The translations under genes were made by a program, and so were the position numbers. Below, one piece after another: positions 34,669 through 45,455 of a DNA stretch of 64,000 nt. The DNA comes from an uncultured Alphaproteobacteria bacterium. Lineage in GTDB: Bacteria > Pseudomonadota > Alphaproteobacteria > RF32 > CAG-239. How positions within the stretch are numbered: position 1 is the first letter of the stretch; each line of letters begins with the position of its first letter. Below the pieces are notes generated by a model. It ran no database searches, was not told the origin of the DNA, and was given only the letters and a program-made list of their open reading frames with translations. The DNA lies in NCBI GenBank assembly GCA_944391415.1, contig CALXTM010000001.1:1-64000 (forward strand), written 5' to 3'.

Positions 34669-37260
34669 ATGGATTTTGAAAAACTTACAGCTAAATCAAA
34701 AGAAGTTATTGAGGCAGTGGTAAATCTGGCTGCCGCCAATAAAAACCAATATATTACGCCGTTACATTTACTGAAAGTATTGTTGGACGGAAAATATGAC
34801 ATAGTTACATATCTCTTGGCAAAGGCCGGCGGAGATATTAATGTCATAAAATCTAAAACAGATGATGCTTTTGCCAAAATACCGCAAGTCGGCGGAAGCG
34901 GTGTTCAAACGTTGATGAATCAAGAATTTACATCCTTGATGATGGCCGCAGAAAACTTGGCAGAAAAAGCAAATGATAAATTTGTAACTATTGAAAGACT
35001 TTTGCAGGCTCTGGCAATTACAGCCGGCAACGAGGCCTATAATATTCTTAAATCGGCCGGAGTTTCGCCGGAAAGATTGAACCAGGCCATTAACGATTAT
35101 CGCAAAGGCAGGCTTGCAGATTCAGAAACCAGCGAAGACAATTTTGAGGCACTGAAGAAATTTACCATTGATATTACGGCCAAGGCTAAGGAAGGAAAGC
35201 TTGACCCGGTTATTGGTCGTGAACAGGAAATAAGACGGGCTATACAAGTATTGTCACGTCGTACCAAAAACAACCCGGTATTGATTGGTGAGCCAGGGGT
35301 GGGTAAAACAGCTATTGTCGAGGGATTGGCAATCAGAATCGTTAACAATGATGTGCCTGAAAGCCTGATGGGTAAACGCTTGTTGGCACTTGATTTGGGT
35401 GCTTTGATTGCCGGTGCTAAATTCCGTGGCGAATTTGAAGAGCGGTTGAAAGCCGTTTTGAAAGATATTGAGGCCTCTGAGGGTGAAATCATCCTGTTTA
35501 TTGATGAAATGCACACCCTGGTCGGTGCCGGTGCAACCGAAGGCGCCATGGATGCATCTAACCTCTTAAAGCCGGCTTTGGCTAGAGGTGAGTTGCATTG
35601 TATGGGCGCAACCACGCTTAATGAATATAAAAAATATGTAGAAAAAGATGCCGCTTTGGCTCGTCGTTTCCAGGAAATTTATGTTGCTGAACCGACGGTT
35701 GAAGATACGGTATCTATCTTGCGTGGTATTAAAGAAAAATTTGAGCTACACCATGGTGTTAGAATTTCCGACAATGCCTTGATTGCCGCGGCAACATTAT
35801 CTAACAGATATATTACCGACAGATTTTTGCCAGATAAAGCAATCGATTTGATGGATGAGGCTGCCAGCGCTTTGCGTATGGCAATTGACTCCAAACCCGA
35901 GGAATTGGACGAACTCGACAGACGTATTTTGCAGCTTAAAATAGAACGTGAAGCCTTAAAACACGAAACCGATGCCAAATCTAAAGAGCGCTTGGAGCTG
36001 ATTAACTTTGAAATCGAAGGATTGGAGAAAAAAGCCAAAGGTCTGGAAGACAAGTGGAAAGAAGATAAAAAAGGATTGGCCGACTTTACCGTTTTGAAAG
36101 ACAAGTTGGACAAAGCCAAAATTGAAGTGGAAATTGCCAAACGTGAAGGACGCTTTGAGCGAGCCGGAGAGTTGCAATATGCTATTATTCCGGAATTGGA
36201 AAAACAAATTAACGAGGCCGAGAGCAAGGTCGAGGCTAAACGTAATTCATTTACTCAAACCGTAACCGAAGAAGATATTGCTCATGTAGTATCAAAACGA
36301 ACCGGCATTCCGGTTGACAAAATGTTGCAAGGCGAAAAAGAAAAATTGTTGCACATGGAAGAGTTCTTGAGCAAACGGGTCGTCGGACAGAAAGAAGCTA
36401 TTGCTGCGGTTTCTAATGCTATTCGCCGTTCAAGAGCCGGAATATCAGATGCCAACCAACCAATTGGATCTTTCTTGTTCTTGGGGCCTACCGGCGTCGG
36501 CAAAACAGAGCTGAGCAAAGCCGTGGCCGAGTTTTTGTTCAATGATGAAAGAGCTATATTAAGAGTTGATATGTCCGAATATATGGAGAAGCACTCGGTA
36601 GCTCGTTTGATTGGTTCACCTCCGGGATATGTCGGATATGAAGAAGGCGGTTTTTTGACCGAGGCAGTTAGACGCAGACCATATCAGGTTATCTTGTTTG
36701 ATGAGATAGAAAAAGCACATCCTGATGTATTTAATGTGCTTTTGCAAGTGCTTGATGACGGACGTTTGACTGACGGACAAGGACGCACGGTAGATTTTAA
36801 AAATACTCTGATTATTATGACCTCAAATTTGGGATCAGAAATTTTGAGCAATGCTACCGGGGCGGATGACGGCAAAAAAATCAGAGCCCAGGTTATGGAG
36901 GTTGTAAAAGCATCATTCAGACCGGAATTTATTAACCGAATTGATGAAATAACCATATTCCATAAATTGGACAAGAATAATATCAAAGATATTGCCAAAA
37001 TCCAAATTGCCAATATCGAAAAACGTTTGAGCCCACGCAACATCAAGCTCAATGTTCATGATACAGCGTTTGTTTGGATTGTAAACAACGGTTATGATCC
37101 GGTGTACGGAGCACGTCCGTTGAAACGATTGCTGAAAAACAATATTGAAAACAAATTGGCAATCAAAATCCTTGATGGTGAGATCGGAGACAACGATACT
37201 GCCGACATCATTGTCCTTAATGGCGGGCTTGAAATCGTCAAAGGAAAAGAAAAGAAATAA
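34669..37260 (+). CDS. clpB: ATP-dependent disaggregase ClpB
   Basis: A Hsp100 protein of 863 residues. The N-domain has two repeats (1-150), nucleotide domain 1 has Walker [10 protein letters not shown] and Walker [15 protein letters not shown], a coiled-coil M-domain (roughly 405-525) is rich in Lys and Glu, and domain 2 has GPTGVGKTE and [14 protein letters not shown]. With DnaK it rescues aggregated proteins. The frame opens at 34627, but the ATG at 34669 follows AGGGAGG and gives the family's normal start. Repeat copy B begins at its stop codon. Confidence 0.97.
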   Translation: MDFEKLTAKSKEVIEAVVNLAAANKNQYITPLHLLKVLLDGKYDIVTYLLAKAGGDINVIKSKTDDAFAKIPQVGGSGVQTLMNQEFTSLMMAAENLAEKANDKFVTIERLLQALAITAGNEAYNILKSAGVSPERLNQAINDYRKGRLADSETSEDNFEALKKFTIDITAKAKEGKLDPVIGREQEIRRAIQVLSRRTKNNPVLIGEPGVGKTAIVEGLAIRIVNNDVPESLMGKRLLALDLGALIAGAKFRGEFEERLKAVLKDIEASEGEIILFIDEMHTLVGAGATEGAMDASNLLKPALARGELHCMGATTLNEYKKYVEKDAALARRFQEIYVAEPTVEDTVSILRGIKEKFELHHGVRISDNALIAAATLSNRYITDRFLPDKAIDLMDEAASALRMAIDSKPEELDELDRRILQLKIEREALKHETDAKSKERLELINFEIEGLEKKAKGLEDKWKEDKKGLADFTVLKDKLDKAKIEVEIAKREGRFERAGELQYAIIPELEKQINEAESKVEAKRNSFTQTVTEEDIAHVVSKRTGIPVDKMLQGEKEKLLHMEEFLSKRVVGQKEAIAAVSNAIRRSRAGISDANQPIGSFLFLGPTGVGKTELSKAVAEFLFNDERAILRVDMSEYMEKHSVARLIGSPPGYVGYEEGGFLTEAVRRRPYQVILFDEIEKAHPDVFNVLLQVLDDGRLTDGQGRTVDFKNTLIIMTSNLGSEILSNATGADDGKKIRAQVMEVVKASFRPEFINRIDEITIFHKLDKNNIKDIAKIQIANIEKRLSPRNIKLNVHDTAFVWIVNNGYDPVYGARPLKRLLKNNIENKLAIKILDGEIGDNDTADIIVLNGGLEIVKGKEKK

Positions 37261-37402
37261 TAAACTTCCACTAGCTAACGCAAGTGGTATTACCTGTTCC
37301 GAACTACGTTCGCCCTGCCCAAAGGCTTCGCAAGCCTAACGGCTGGGCAGGTATGTCTACATCTACCTGCTTACGCAGGTAGTGTTACGTTCGAATCATA
37401 AA
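37260..37402. repeat. 143-bp palindromic repeat, copy B
   Basis: Identical to the copies at 15363, 45278 and 59011 and in the same orientation. It begins on the last base of the clpB stop codon and its right end (ATAAA) runs into the A tract of the terminator, so it lies between clpB and its terminator. It belongs to the 3' untranslated region of clpB, and also that of valS if the terminator leaks. Confidence 0.95.
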
Positions 37403-37437
37403 AAAACAGCCTCCCGTTTTTAAGGAGGCTGTTTTTT
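37401..37437. terminator. Bidirectional terminator between clpB and valS
   Basis: AAAAAACAGCCTCC (37401-37414) pairs with GGAGGCTGTTTTTT (37424-37437). It serves the convergent clpB and valS. Confidence 0.9.
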
Positions 37438-37441
37438 TGAT

Positions 37442-40081
37442 TTAAAGATTGGCAATTCTGGCTAAAGCCGCTTCAACTTTGGCCTTGTTGGCCAGGGCTT
37501 CGGTTTGGCGTTTTTTCTCCTCTTCGACAACCTTAGCCGGAGCACGTTCTACAAAATTGGCATTAGATAACTTGGCGGCATAACCGGCCAGATTCTTGTC
37601 CAACTGGGCAATCTCTTTTTGCAGACGTTCACGCTCGGCTGAAAAATCAACCACGCCTTTTAACGGCAACAGAATTGTTGTGCTGCCACTTACGGTCTGA
37701 ACCATATCCGGAGTAATGGTACCGTTTAGTTCTTCAATGCTGTCAAGTCTTGATAAAGAACAAATAATATTGCTAAATTCTTTAACGTAAGATGAAACAT
37801 CTGTTGATGAATCTTTTATATAGGCTTTGAGCTTGGCTGAGGCAGGCAAATTCATCTCCGAACGGAGCGATCGTATGGCCGAAACAGTATCAATAACCCA
37901 ATCTATTGCCGCGGTGGCATGATTGTCGATTGCCTCATCTTGCGGCCAGGCATGTTTAATCAGTTTTTCATCACGGGCGGCCAAATTATCCCACAGCTCG
38001 GTGGTGATAAACGGCATAAACGGATGCAAAATTACCAAAATACGATCCATAACCCAAGCAAAAGTTGCTTTGGTTTCTTGCTTGGCTGTTTCATCATCGC
38101 CGTATAAAATCGGTTTTATCATCTCGATATACCAATCGCAGAAAGTTCCCCAAACAAATTGATATACCCCATTGGCCGCATCAGAAAAACGAAATGCGTC
38201 CAAATTGTTGGTTACCTCCAGAGTGGCCTCTTTGGCTTTGGCAATAATCCACTTGTTGATTGCTTGTTTGACTAAAGTTGGCGAAAAGTCCTTACTGGGC
38301 TTGGCCTCGTTCATTTCGCCAAAGCGGGCTGCATTCCAAAGTTTGGTAGCAAAATTGCGATAGCCGGCAATACGGTTTTCACTTAGGTTAATATCGCGGC
38401 CTTGGGTCTCCATTGCCGCCATAAAGAAACGCAAAGCATCGGCCCCGTATTTATCAATTGTTTCCATCGGGTCAACCGTGTTGCCTTTGGATTTGGACAT
38501 TTTGCGTCCCTGCTCGTCACGAACCAAGCCGTGGATATAGGCTTTTTTGAATGGTACTTGCTTCATGGCATACATGCTCATCATCATCATGCGGGCAACC
38601 CAAAAGAAAATAATATCAAACCCTGTTACCAAAACAGATGTCGGATAAAAGGTCTTTAGATATTCACTATTTTCATAGGGCCAACCAAGGGTCGAAAAAG
38701 CCCATAGACCTGATGAAAACCATGTATCTAACACATCGGTTTCACGGGTGAGCTCGACATGATGCCCAAAATGTTTATCAGCTGCGGCTTGAGCCTCATC
38801 TTCGGTTTCTTCACAAAAGATGGTACCATCTTCAGCATACCAAATCGGCATTTGATGTCCCCACCAAAGCTGGCGAGATATACACCACGGTTGGATATTG
38901 CGCATCCACTCAAAATAGGTTTTTTCATATGACTTGGGGACAAACTCCATTTCTCCGTCCTCAACAACACGAATTGCCTCTTTGGCAAGCTTTGGGGTGT
39001 CAACAAACCATTGATCGGTCATCAATGGCTCGATTACAACACCTGAGCGATCACCATAGGGAATTACCATCGGGTGATCTTCGATCTTTTCCATCAAGCC
39101 TAATTCTTCTAACTTTTCGATGGTCTTTTGACGAGCCGTTTGAGTGTCAAGACCAGGAAAAGGAGTATTTTCGTTTAAAGTGGCATCAGGATTGAGAATA
39201 TTAATTAACGGCAGATTATGACGACGTCCTACCTCAAAGTCATTAAAATCATGCGCCGGGGTTATCTTAACCGCGCCGGTTCCTTTCTCAGGGTCGGCAT
39301 GGTCATCGGCAATAATCGGTATAGGACGATTAACTATCGGCAAAATCGCATTTTTGCCAATAAGGTGTTTTAACTTGTCATTATTTTTTGAAACAGCAAC
39401 CGCCGTATCGCCAAACATAGTCTCAGGGCGGGTGGTGGCAATATGGATATATTCACCGGCCTCACCTTCTATCGGGTATTTGTAATAATACATTTTGCCG
39501 ATGGTTTCTTTTTGGACAACCTCCAAATCAGAAATGGCGGTCATAAATTTGGAATCCCAGTTAACAAGTTTTTTGGCCTTGTAAATCAGTCCATCTTTGT
39601 ACATCTTTACAAAAATTTTGCGAACGGCAGCAGACAACCCTTCATCCATTGTAAAGCGCTCTCTGGACCAATCGCATGATGCACCAAGGCGACGAAGTTG
39701 TTTGCAGATTGTGCCGCCGGATTGTTTGCGCCATTGCCAAACTGTATCTATAAACTTTTCACGCCCCAAATCATGGCGAGATATTCCCTCTTTGGCTAAA
39801 TTGCGCTCAACTACCATTTGGGTTGCAATACCGGCATGATCGGTACCTGGTTGCCACAAAACTTTTTTGCCAAGCATGCGGTTATAACGGATTAAAATAT
39901 CTTGCAACGTATCATCAAGAGCATGCCCCATATGTAAAACGCCAGTGACGTTTGGCGGCGGAATCACAATACAAAAAGCATCTTTATCCGACTTCATGTC
40001 AGGCTTAAAATCGCCGTCTTTTTCCCATTTTTCATAAATCTTTTCTTCAAAATCTTTAGGATTATAATTTTTATCCAACAT
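37442..40081 (-). CDS. valS: Valine--tRNA ligase
   Basis: A class I synthetase of 879 residues. PPPNVTGVLHMGHALDD carries the HIGH motif, KMSKSKGN the KMSKS loop, and a CP1 editing domain lies between. The C-terminal coiled coil (about 810-875, rich in Glu/Lys/Ala) is the usual ValRS tail. It is downstream of popZ and tolC on the same strand, an arrangement common in alphaproteobacteria. Confidence 0.97.
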   Translation of the reverse strand: MLDKNYNPKDFEEKIYEKWEKDGDFKPDMKSDKDAFCIVIPPPNVTGVLHMGHALDDTLQDILIRYNRMLGKKVLWQPGTDHAGIATQMVVERNLAKEGISRHDLGREKFIDTVWQWRKQSGGTICKQLRRLGASCDWSRERFTMDEGLSAAVRKIFVKMYKDGLIYKAKKLVNWDSKFMTAISDLEVVQKETIGKMYYYKYPIEGEAGEYIHIATTRPETMFGDTAVAVSKNNDKLKHLIGKNAILPIVNRPIPIIADDHADPEKGTGAVKITPAHDFNDFEVGRRHNLPLINILNPDATLNENTPFPGLDTQTARQKTIEKLEELGLMEKIEDHPMVIPYGDRSGVVIEPLMTDQWFVDTPKLAKEAIRVVEDGEMEFVPKSYEKTYFEWMRNIQPWCISRQLWWGHQMPIWYAEDGTIFCEETEDEAQAAADKHFGHHVELTRETDVLDTWFSSGLWAFSTLGWPYENSEYLKTFYPTSVLVTGFDIIFFWVARMMMMSMYAMKQVPFKKAYIHGLVRDEQGRKMSKSKGNTVDPMETIDKYGADALRFFMAAMETQGRDINLSENRIAGYRNFATKLWNAARFGEMNEAKPSKDFSPTLVKQAINKWIIAKAKEATLEVTNNLDAFRFSDAANGVYQFVWGTFCDWYIEMIKPILYGDDETAKQETKATFAWVMDRILVILHPFMPFITTELWDNLAARDEKLIKHAWPQDEAIDNHATAAIDWVIDTVSAIRSLRSEMNLPASAKLKAYIKDSSTDVSSYVKEFSNIICSLSRLDSIEELNGTITPDMVQTVSGSTTILLPLKGVVDFSAERERLQKEIAQLDKNLAGYAAKLSNANFVERAPAKVVEEEKKRQTEALANKAKVEAALARIANL

Positions 40082-40184
40082 CTTCTTTTCCTATTTTGGT
40101 TATTATGCCTAAAAAACGAACAAAATGCCCTCAAAGTTTGATTTTGGGGGCATATAAAAGCAGGTCAGTTCAGGCCTTAAAGCT

Positions 40185-41171
40185 TTAAGAACCAACCTTT
40201 GCAATCACTCGTTCAATCTCTTGTTTAACAACATGTTCTACCATTTGGGGCAAATTATCGTTTATCCAGGCTTGAGTTTGACGGACAATCTCTTCCCGGG
40301 CAAATTTTTCAAACTCTGCTCCATCATTCCATTTTGCACTAATCTCGCGGCCAATAACTTTGGTAATGGAATCGAGAACAAATTCTTCCAATGTTTTTGA
40401 AACATCCCCGGGGGCAACTATTTCAACTTTTTCTGCAGCCGGAGCCGCTACAGGCTCAACAGGCGAAGGGCGTGAAAACATCTTGGCAAAATTACTGATG
40501 ATATTGGCTGAGGCGTCAACCGTCGCATCAGCAATTGCAGAAGATGATTGTTCTTCTTTGACCGGAGGCAACTCTTTTTCCTTGGTTTCAAGCGGCGTTT
40601 CCGTTGCCGCAATCGGCTCCGGAGCAGTATTGCTTTCTTCGTTTGAGACTTGAATCTCCTCAAGCGGTGCAGCCACAACTTCTTCTGCAACCGACACATT
40701 ATTATCTGCCTTGGGTTGCGAGGCCAAAACGGTAGACGAATCTTCATCGCCCATATCCTCAACCCCAATATCAATGCCTGAAAATTCATTGGCAATCAGG
40801 TTATCAGATGCTGATTTATCTTCTGGTGCGGTATCTGATGGTTCTAATGATGGGGCGGTATCTACCGTTTCAATATGTTCGGCGATGGTATGATTATCCT
40901 CAGGCTCTAAAATTACTGAGGCGACAGGGTCTGCATCGGCCTTGCCTTGGAGCGGAGCTTCTGCCGATGGAGTTTCGTCAATCCTCATATCAGGAGAAAG
41001 CTCCAATATATCATTGACCTCCGGAGCGGAGTTTATCACATCGTCTACGACATCATCGGTCTTGCCTGATGATGCAGATAAACTACCGTGTTTTTGCTCA
41101 TCTTCTTCCAAAATATTTTTAATCGACGAGAGGATATCCTCGACTTCAGTATTTTGATTATTTTCAGCCAT
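40185..41171 (-). CDS. popZ: PopZ-family polar organising protein (DUF2497)
   Basis: A protein of 328 residues. A short N-terminal helix, TEVEDILSSIKNILEEDEQ, matches the PopZ partner-binding helix. A long acidic linker (about 30-235) rich in Ala, Glu, Asp, Ser and Pro follows, and the C-terminal ~85 residues form the helical assembly domain ending in LPQMVEHVVKQEIERVIAK. PopZ forms a polar microdomain that tethers the centromere and cell-cycle signalling proteins in Caulobacter. The linker is longer than in Caulobacter. Its place between tolC and valS and the presence of ctrA support the call. Confidence 0.88.
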   Translation of the reverse strand: MAENNQNTEVEDILSSIKNILEEDEQKHGSLSASSGKTDDVVDDVINSAPEVNDILELSPDMRIDETPSAEAPLQGKADADPVASVILEPEDNHTIAEHIETVDTAPSLEPSDTAPEDKSASDNLIANEFSGIDIGVEDMGDEDSSTVLASQPKADNNVSVAEEVVAAPLEEIQVSNEESNTAPEPIAATETPLETKEKELPPVKEEQSSSAIADATVDASANIISNFAKMFSRPSPVEPVAAPAAEKVEIVAPGDVSKTLEEFVLDSITKVIGREISAKWNDGAEFEKFAREEIVRQTQAWINDNLPQMVEHVVKQEIERVIAKVGS

Positions 41172-41254
41172 AATATTGCAACTTTCTAACTTTAAATCAT
41201 AACGTTTATTTGAATGTTAGCCAAAAATTTTTGTTTGTGCAACAAATTTATCGC

Positions 41255-42607
41255 TTAGCTAAGCGACAGCCATTTATCTTTGGTCTCCTGATAATATGTA
41301 TCGGCATCATAAAGCTCAACATCAAGTTTCAAATCTTTGGCTGTTAGCTTACCCATGGTGGCCAAAAGATTCATGGCAGATACATAGTAGGTACGTCTGG
41401 CTTTTACATCGTTAACTTTTGAGGTCAGCAGTTCCTGATAAGCGTCCAAAACATCCAAAATTGTACGGTTGCCCAAAGCCTCTTCTTTTTGTACCCCCTC
41501 CAGCGCAATCGCATTGGCTTTAATCTGGGCCTCTAGAGCTTTGAGCTGAGATTCATTTGACTTCATGGTTTCCCAGTTGCTTTGAACCGATGATTTAACC
41601 GCCCGTTTGGCCTCCAAGACATTCTCCTGAGCTTGCCATTTTAAATATTTGCTTTGACGAATCTTGGATCTTGTGGCACCACCGGTATAAAGCGGAATAC
41701 TTAAATTGACACCCCACTCGGCATTGTCGGTAGTAGTATCAATACTGCCCTGCTCGGCCTTGGTGCGGCCAACCGTTCCATCAAGACTTATAACCGGAAA
41801 CAAAGCACCTGTATTGGCATAAACCTCATAGCCTCTGGCCGCATACAAATGCTTGGCTTGTTTGATGGTATAACTGTTATTTAAGGCAGCCTGAAGCGCA
41901 TCGTCATAGGTCGACGGCAGAAAATCTTTCATCTCGACAGGCTCAGATAGTTTGGTGGGTTCACTGCCAATTAGTTTTATGTAGGAAGCAATTGATGATT
42001 GCAGAGTGCCTTCGGAGGCTATACGGTCGGCAATTGCCTGCGAATGACGAGCTCTGGCTTGCGAAACATCGGTACGTGTGACCTCGCCGACTTTAAAACG
42101 TTCTAAGGTTTCATCTAACTTTTTCTTCAGTAGCTCTTCATTATTCTTTTGCAAATCGACAATTGCCTGATTTTGCAAAACATCAAGATAGGCTGTGGCC
42201 GCTTGGAGCAAAATACTTTGTTCTACATTGGACAAATTGCTCTGCTCGGCTTTAACGGTACGATCGGCAGCTTTAACCGAATTGACGGTCGAAAATCCGC
42301 TGAAAACCGGTTGAGATATATTGGCAGAGCCAAGCAGCGAATTATAGCCGCCGTCATTGCCAACACCTTTTTTAACATCGTTGTTGCCGTCAACATAAGC
42401 ACCATCCAAGCTCAGTGTCGGTCTGAAGCCTGATTTGGCCAAAGCGACATTCTCATCAACCGAACGTAAATATGCCCGCTCGGCCTGTAATGTCGGGTTA
42501 GAATTATATGTTTGACTCAAAACTTCAAAAATATTTTCTGCCGAAGCCGGCTGTGCAAAACATATTGCAGTCGTCAACAGCAATCCTTCTAAAAGCGTCT
42601 TTTTCAT
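41255..42607 (-). CDS. tolC: TolC-family outer-membrane channel protein
   Basis: A protein of 450 residues. The signal peptide ends at PASAENIF (about residue 24). Two repeats of long helices and barrel strands make up the TolC fold; SQARARHSQAIADRIASEG and the paired segment near NRTILDVLDAYQELLTSKV are typical. It forms trimeric export ducts for type I secretion or efflux pumps. No pump genes lie next to it, so the partner is unknown, but it could be the exit route for secreted proteins. Confidence 0.92.
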   Translation of the reverse strand: MKKTLLEGLLLTTAICFAQPASAENIFEVLSQTYNSNPTLQAERAYLRSVDENVALAKSGFRPTLSLDGAYVDGNNDVKKGVGNDGGYNSLLGSANISQPVFSGFSTVNSVKAADRTVKAEQSNLSNVEQSILLQAATAYLDVLQNQAIVDLQKNNEELLKKKLDETLERFKVGEVTRTDVSQARARHSQAIADRIASEGTLQSSIASYIKLIGSEPTKLSEPVEMKDFLPSTYDDALQAALNNSYTIKQAKHLYAARGYEVYANTGALFPVISLDGTVGRTKAEQGSIDTTTDNAEWGVNLSIPLYTGGATRSKIRQSKYLKWQAQENVLEAKRAVKSSVQSNWETMKSNESQLKALEAQIKANAIALEGVQKEEALGNRTILDVLDAYQELLTSKVNDVKARRTYYVSAMNLLATMGKLTAKDLKLDVELYDADTYYQETKDKWLSLS

Positions 42608-42803
42608 TTTATTCCCTTAATCTACATACAAAAATCTTGTGTTAAACACTACAACAATTGTTTCAAAATTACAAATATTTATTAAAAATAATATAAAGTT
42701 TTTAACAAATGTCATCTAAAAAAGCCTTATTTTATTAACTATATCTCAAACAATTACAGATATGCTTGGGATAAATTGGTATTTATGGTAAGGAGTAAAG
42801 TCA

Positions 42804-45263
42804 GTGAACAAAAAATCCGTAATTATAAATGAAATTGACAAGGCCAGATTAAAGTTTTCAATTGAACATTATATTCAATATTTTATCGGCAAACGTGTTT
42901 GCGAGATTACCAAAGATGAAGCGCTTGAGGCTATATCTTTGGCCGTTAGAGAATTTGCCATGGATAAAATGTATGAATCCATTGCCAGATACAACAAATG
43001 CAACTCAAAAAGAGTTTATTACCTCTCAATTGAGTATTTAATCGGCCGTTTGCTTGCTAACAACCTGCATTCTTTGGGGTTGTTTGACATTTTGAAAAGC
43101 ATCAAAATCGACGGATTTCCTGATATGAGTTTGGAAGAAATTTTTGATGCAGAATACGACCCGGCCCTTGGCAACGGCGGTTTGGGCAGACTTGCTGCCT
43201 GCTATTTGGATTCAATGGCATCTTTGGGAATCGCCGGATTTGGCTATGGTATTAACTATCAATTCGGGCTATTTAAACAAAAATTTGAAAACGGATATCA
43301 GGTTGAACAGGCGGATTCTTGGAAGGGCGAAAGTTCTCCTTGGCAATTCGTACGTAATGATCGGGTGGTAAAAATTCCGATTTATGGCAATGTCGAGGTC
43401 TTGGATAATCCCGACGGATCAAAAGATTTTTTGTGGATGAACACCAAAACCATTTATGGCGTGCCTTTTGATTTTCCGATTGTCGGATATAACAGCAAAT
43501 CGGTTAACTATCTGCGCTTGTTCTCGGCTAAAACCGATGATGAGCTTGATATTAACATCTTCAACGAGGGCGGCTATATCGAGGCCATGAAAGAAAAAAT
43601 CGAAACCGAAACTATTTCAAAGGTTTTGTACCCGTCCGATGCTGTCGAATCAGGCAAAGAGTTGCGCCTCAAACAACAATACTTCTTTGTATCTTGCGCG
43701 ATTCAAGATATCGTGCGTCGCTTTTTGGAAAAGAGCAATGATTTTAAGCAGATGCCGGACAAAGTAGTAATTCAGCTTAATGATACCCACCCGGCAATAG
43801 CCATTGCCGAAATGATGCGTATTCTGGTTGATCTGCACGGACAAGAATGGGAAGATGCTTGGGAAATTACAACCAAATGCTTTGCTTATACCAACCATAC
43901 ATTGTTGCCTGAGGCTTTGGAGACATGGCCTGCCAGAATTTTGGGCAGAATGTTACCTCGTCACTTGCAAATTATTTATGAGATAAATCGTCGATTTATG
44001 GAATTTGCACGCTCAAAATTTGGTGAAAACGAGGCTAAATTAAGCAAAGTATCTATTGTGTCGGGAAGCGGCGACAATCAAATCATCAGAATGGCCAACC
44101 TTTCTATCGTGGGATCGTTCTCGGTTAATGGTGTGGCCGAAATACACTCCGAATTGATTAAGACCAAATTGGTGCCAGAATTTTATGAACTATGGCCGGA
44201 GAAGTTTACCAACGTAACCAATGGTATTACCCCGCGCAGATGGTTATTGCATGCAAACACCGGCTTGGCATCTTTGATTACCTCAAAAATCGGCGACGGC
44301 TGGATTACCAATTTGGAAGAACTAAAAGGACTTGAAGATTTTGTAAATGATAAGAAATTTGTTGAAGAATTTGCCAAAGTTAAACTTTCCAACAAAAAAC
44401 GCTTGAGCAAAATTATTCACAAATCTTGCGGAATTTGGGTCGATCCTTACAGTATGTTTGTCGTTCATGCTAAACGTATTCATGAATATAAACGTCAGCT
44501 AATGACAATCTTACAAGTAATCGGTGACTACTTGGATATTATCAAAGATAACAAAAAACCGGCAGTTGCCAAAACTTATATCTTTGCGGGCAAAGCGGCT
44601 CCGTCATATAATTTTGCCAAGCTAATCATCAAACTGATTAACAATGTGGCTGATGTCGTTAATAACGACCCCAAGGTCAATGACATGCTCAAGGTGGTAT
44701 TTATGCCGGACTACAAAGTATCTTTGGCTGAGGTATTGATACCGGCGGCAGATTTGAGTATTCAATCATCAACTGCCGGATTTGAAGCATCAGGTACGGG
44801 TAATATGAAATTTGCTTTGAACGGGGCCCTGACGCTTGGTACACTTGACGGTGCAAATATCGAAATTCGCAAAGAAGTCGGTGAAGAAAACTTCTATTTG
44901 TTCGGCCTGACCGAGCAGGAGGTTCAAACCAAACGCAAAACCTATAATCCTCGCGAGATATATGAAAACAATAACTATATCAAACGTATCTTAAATGCGG
45001 TTAACTCTAATATGTTTTGCGAAAAAGATTATGTCTTATTGTTTAAGCCGATATTTGAAGAACTGGTTAATCGCGATTATTATATGGTATTGGCTGATTT
45101 GGAAGCTTTTGATAAAAAGATGGAAGAAGCCGAACAAGACTTTACCAATCATGAGGTTTGGAATAAAAAAGCCATTCTTAATGTGGCTCGTATCGGCAAA
45201 TTTTCATCAGACCGCTCTGTTAGCGAATATGCCGAAAGAATCTGGCATATTAAACCGTGCTAG
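42804..45263 (+). CDS. glgP: Glycogen/maltodextrin phosphorylase
   Basis: A protein of 819 residues that starts with GTG after AAGGAG. Conserved blocks are YDPALGNGGLGRLAACYLDS, the substrate-channel VTNGITPRRWLLHANTGLAS and the cofactor segment EASGTGNMKFALNGA, in which lysine binds pyridoxal phosphate. It releases glucose-1-phosphate from stored alpha-1,4-glucan. No other glycogen genes are in this window. Repeat copy C and a terminator follow. Confidence 0.95.
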   Translation: MNKKSVIINEIDKARLKFSIEHYIQYFIGKRVCEITKDEALEAISLAVREFAMDKMYESIARYNKCNSKRVYYLSIEYLIGRLLANNLHSLGLFDILKSIKIDGFPDMSLEEIFDAEYDPALGNGGLGRLAACYLDSMASLGIAGFGYGINYQFGLFKQKFENGYQVEQADSWKGESSPWQFVRNDRVVKIPIYGNVEVLDNPDGSKDFLWMNTKTIYGVPFDFPIVGYNSKSVNYLRLFSAKTDDELDINIFNEGGYIEAMKEKIETETISKVLYPSDAVESGKELRLKQQYFFVSCAIQDIVRRFLEKSNDFKQMPDKVVIQLNDTHPAIAIAEMMRILVDLHGQEWEDAWEITTKCFAYTNHTLLPEALETWPARILGRMLPRHLQIIYEINRRFMEFARSKFGENEAKLSKVSIVSGSGDNQIIRMANLSIVGSFSVNGVAEIHSELIKTKLVPEFYELWPEKFTNVTNGITPRRWLLHANTGLASLITSKIGDGWITNLEELKGLEDFVNDKKFVEEFAKVKLSNKKRLSKIIHKSCGIWVDPYSMFVVHAKRIHEYKRQLMTILQVIGDYLDIIKDNKKPAVAKTYIFAGKAAPSYNFAKLIIKLINNVADVVNNDPKVNDMLKVVFMPDYKVSLAEVLIPAADLSIQSSTAGFEASGTGNMKFALNGALTLGTLDGANIEIRKEVGEENFYLFGLTEQEVQTKRKTYNPREIYENNNYIKRILNAVNSNMFCEKDYVLLFKPIFEELVNRDYYMVLADLEAFDKKMEEAEQDFTNHEVWNKKAILNVARIGKFSSDRSVSEYAERIWHIKPC

Positions 45264-45277
45264 CAAATTATTAATCC

Positions 45278-45420
45278 ATAAACTTCCACTAGCTAACGCA
45301 AGTGGTATTACCTGTTCCGAACTACGTTCGCCCTGCCCAAAGGCTTCGCAAGCCTAACGGCTGGGCAGGTATGTCTACATCTACCTGCTTACGCAGGTAG
45401 TGTTACGTTCGAATCATAAA
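45278..45420. repeat. 143-bp palindromic repeat, copy C
   Basis: Identical to copies A, B and D. It lies 14 bases after the glgP stop and its right end merges into the A tract of the terminator, the same arrangement as copy B. Confidence 0.95.
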
Positions 45421-45455
45421 AAAACACCCCCAAAAATTTGGGGGTGTTTTTTTTA
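45419..45455. terminator. Bidirectional terminator after glgP
   Basis: A G/C-rich stem ACACCCCC/GGGGGTGT flanked by long A and T tracts (45421-45455). It serves glgP and the convergent 786-residue gene, whose stop codon overlaps the last bases. Confidence 0.9.

Noticed and set aside
37145-45357. Plus-strand frames at 37145-37339 and 44995-45357 that end in the same ~25-residue peptide (LPLANASGITC...)
   Set aside because: The common tail is only the 143-bp repeat read in one frame, and the rest is an out-of-frame reading of clpB and glgP.
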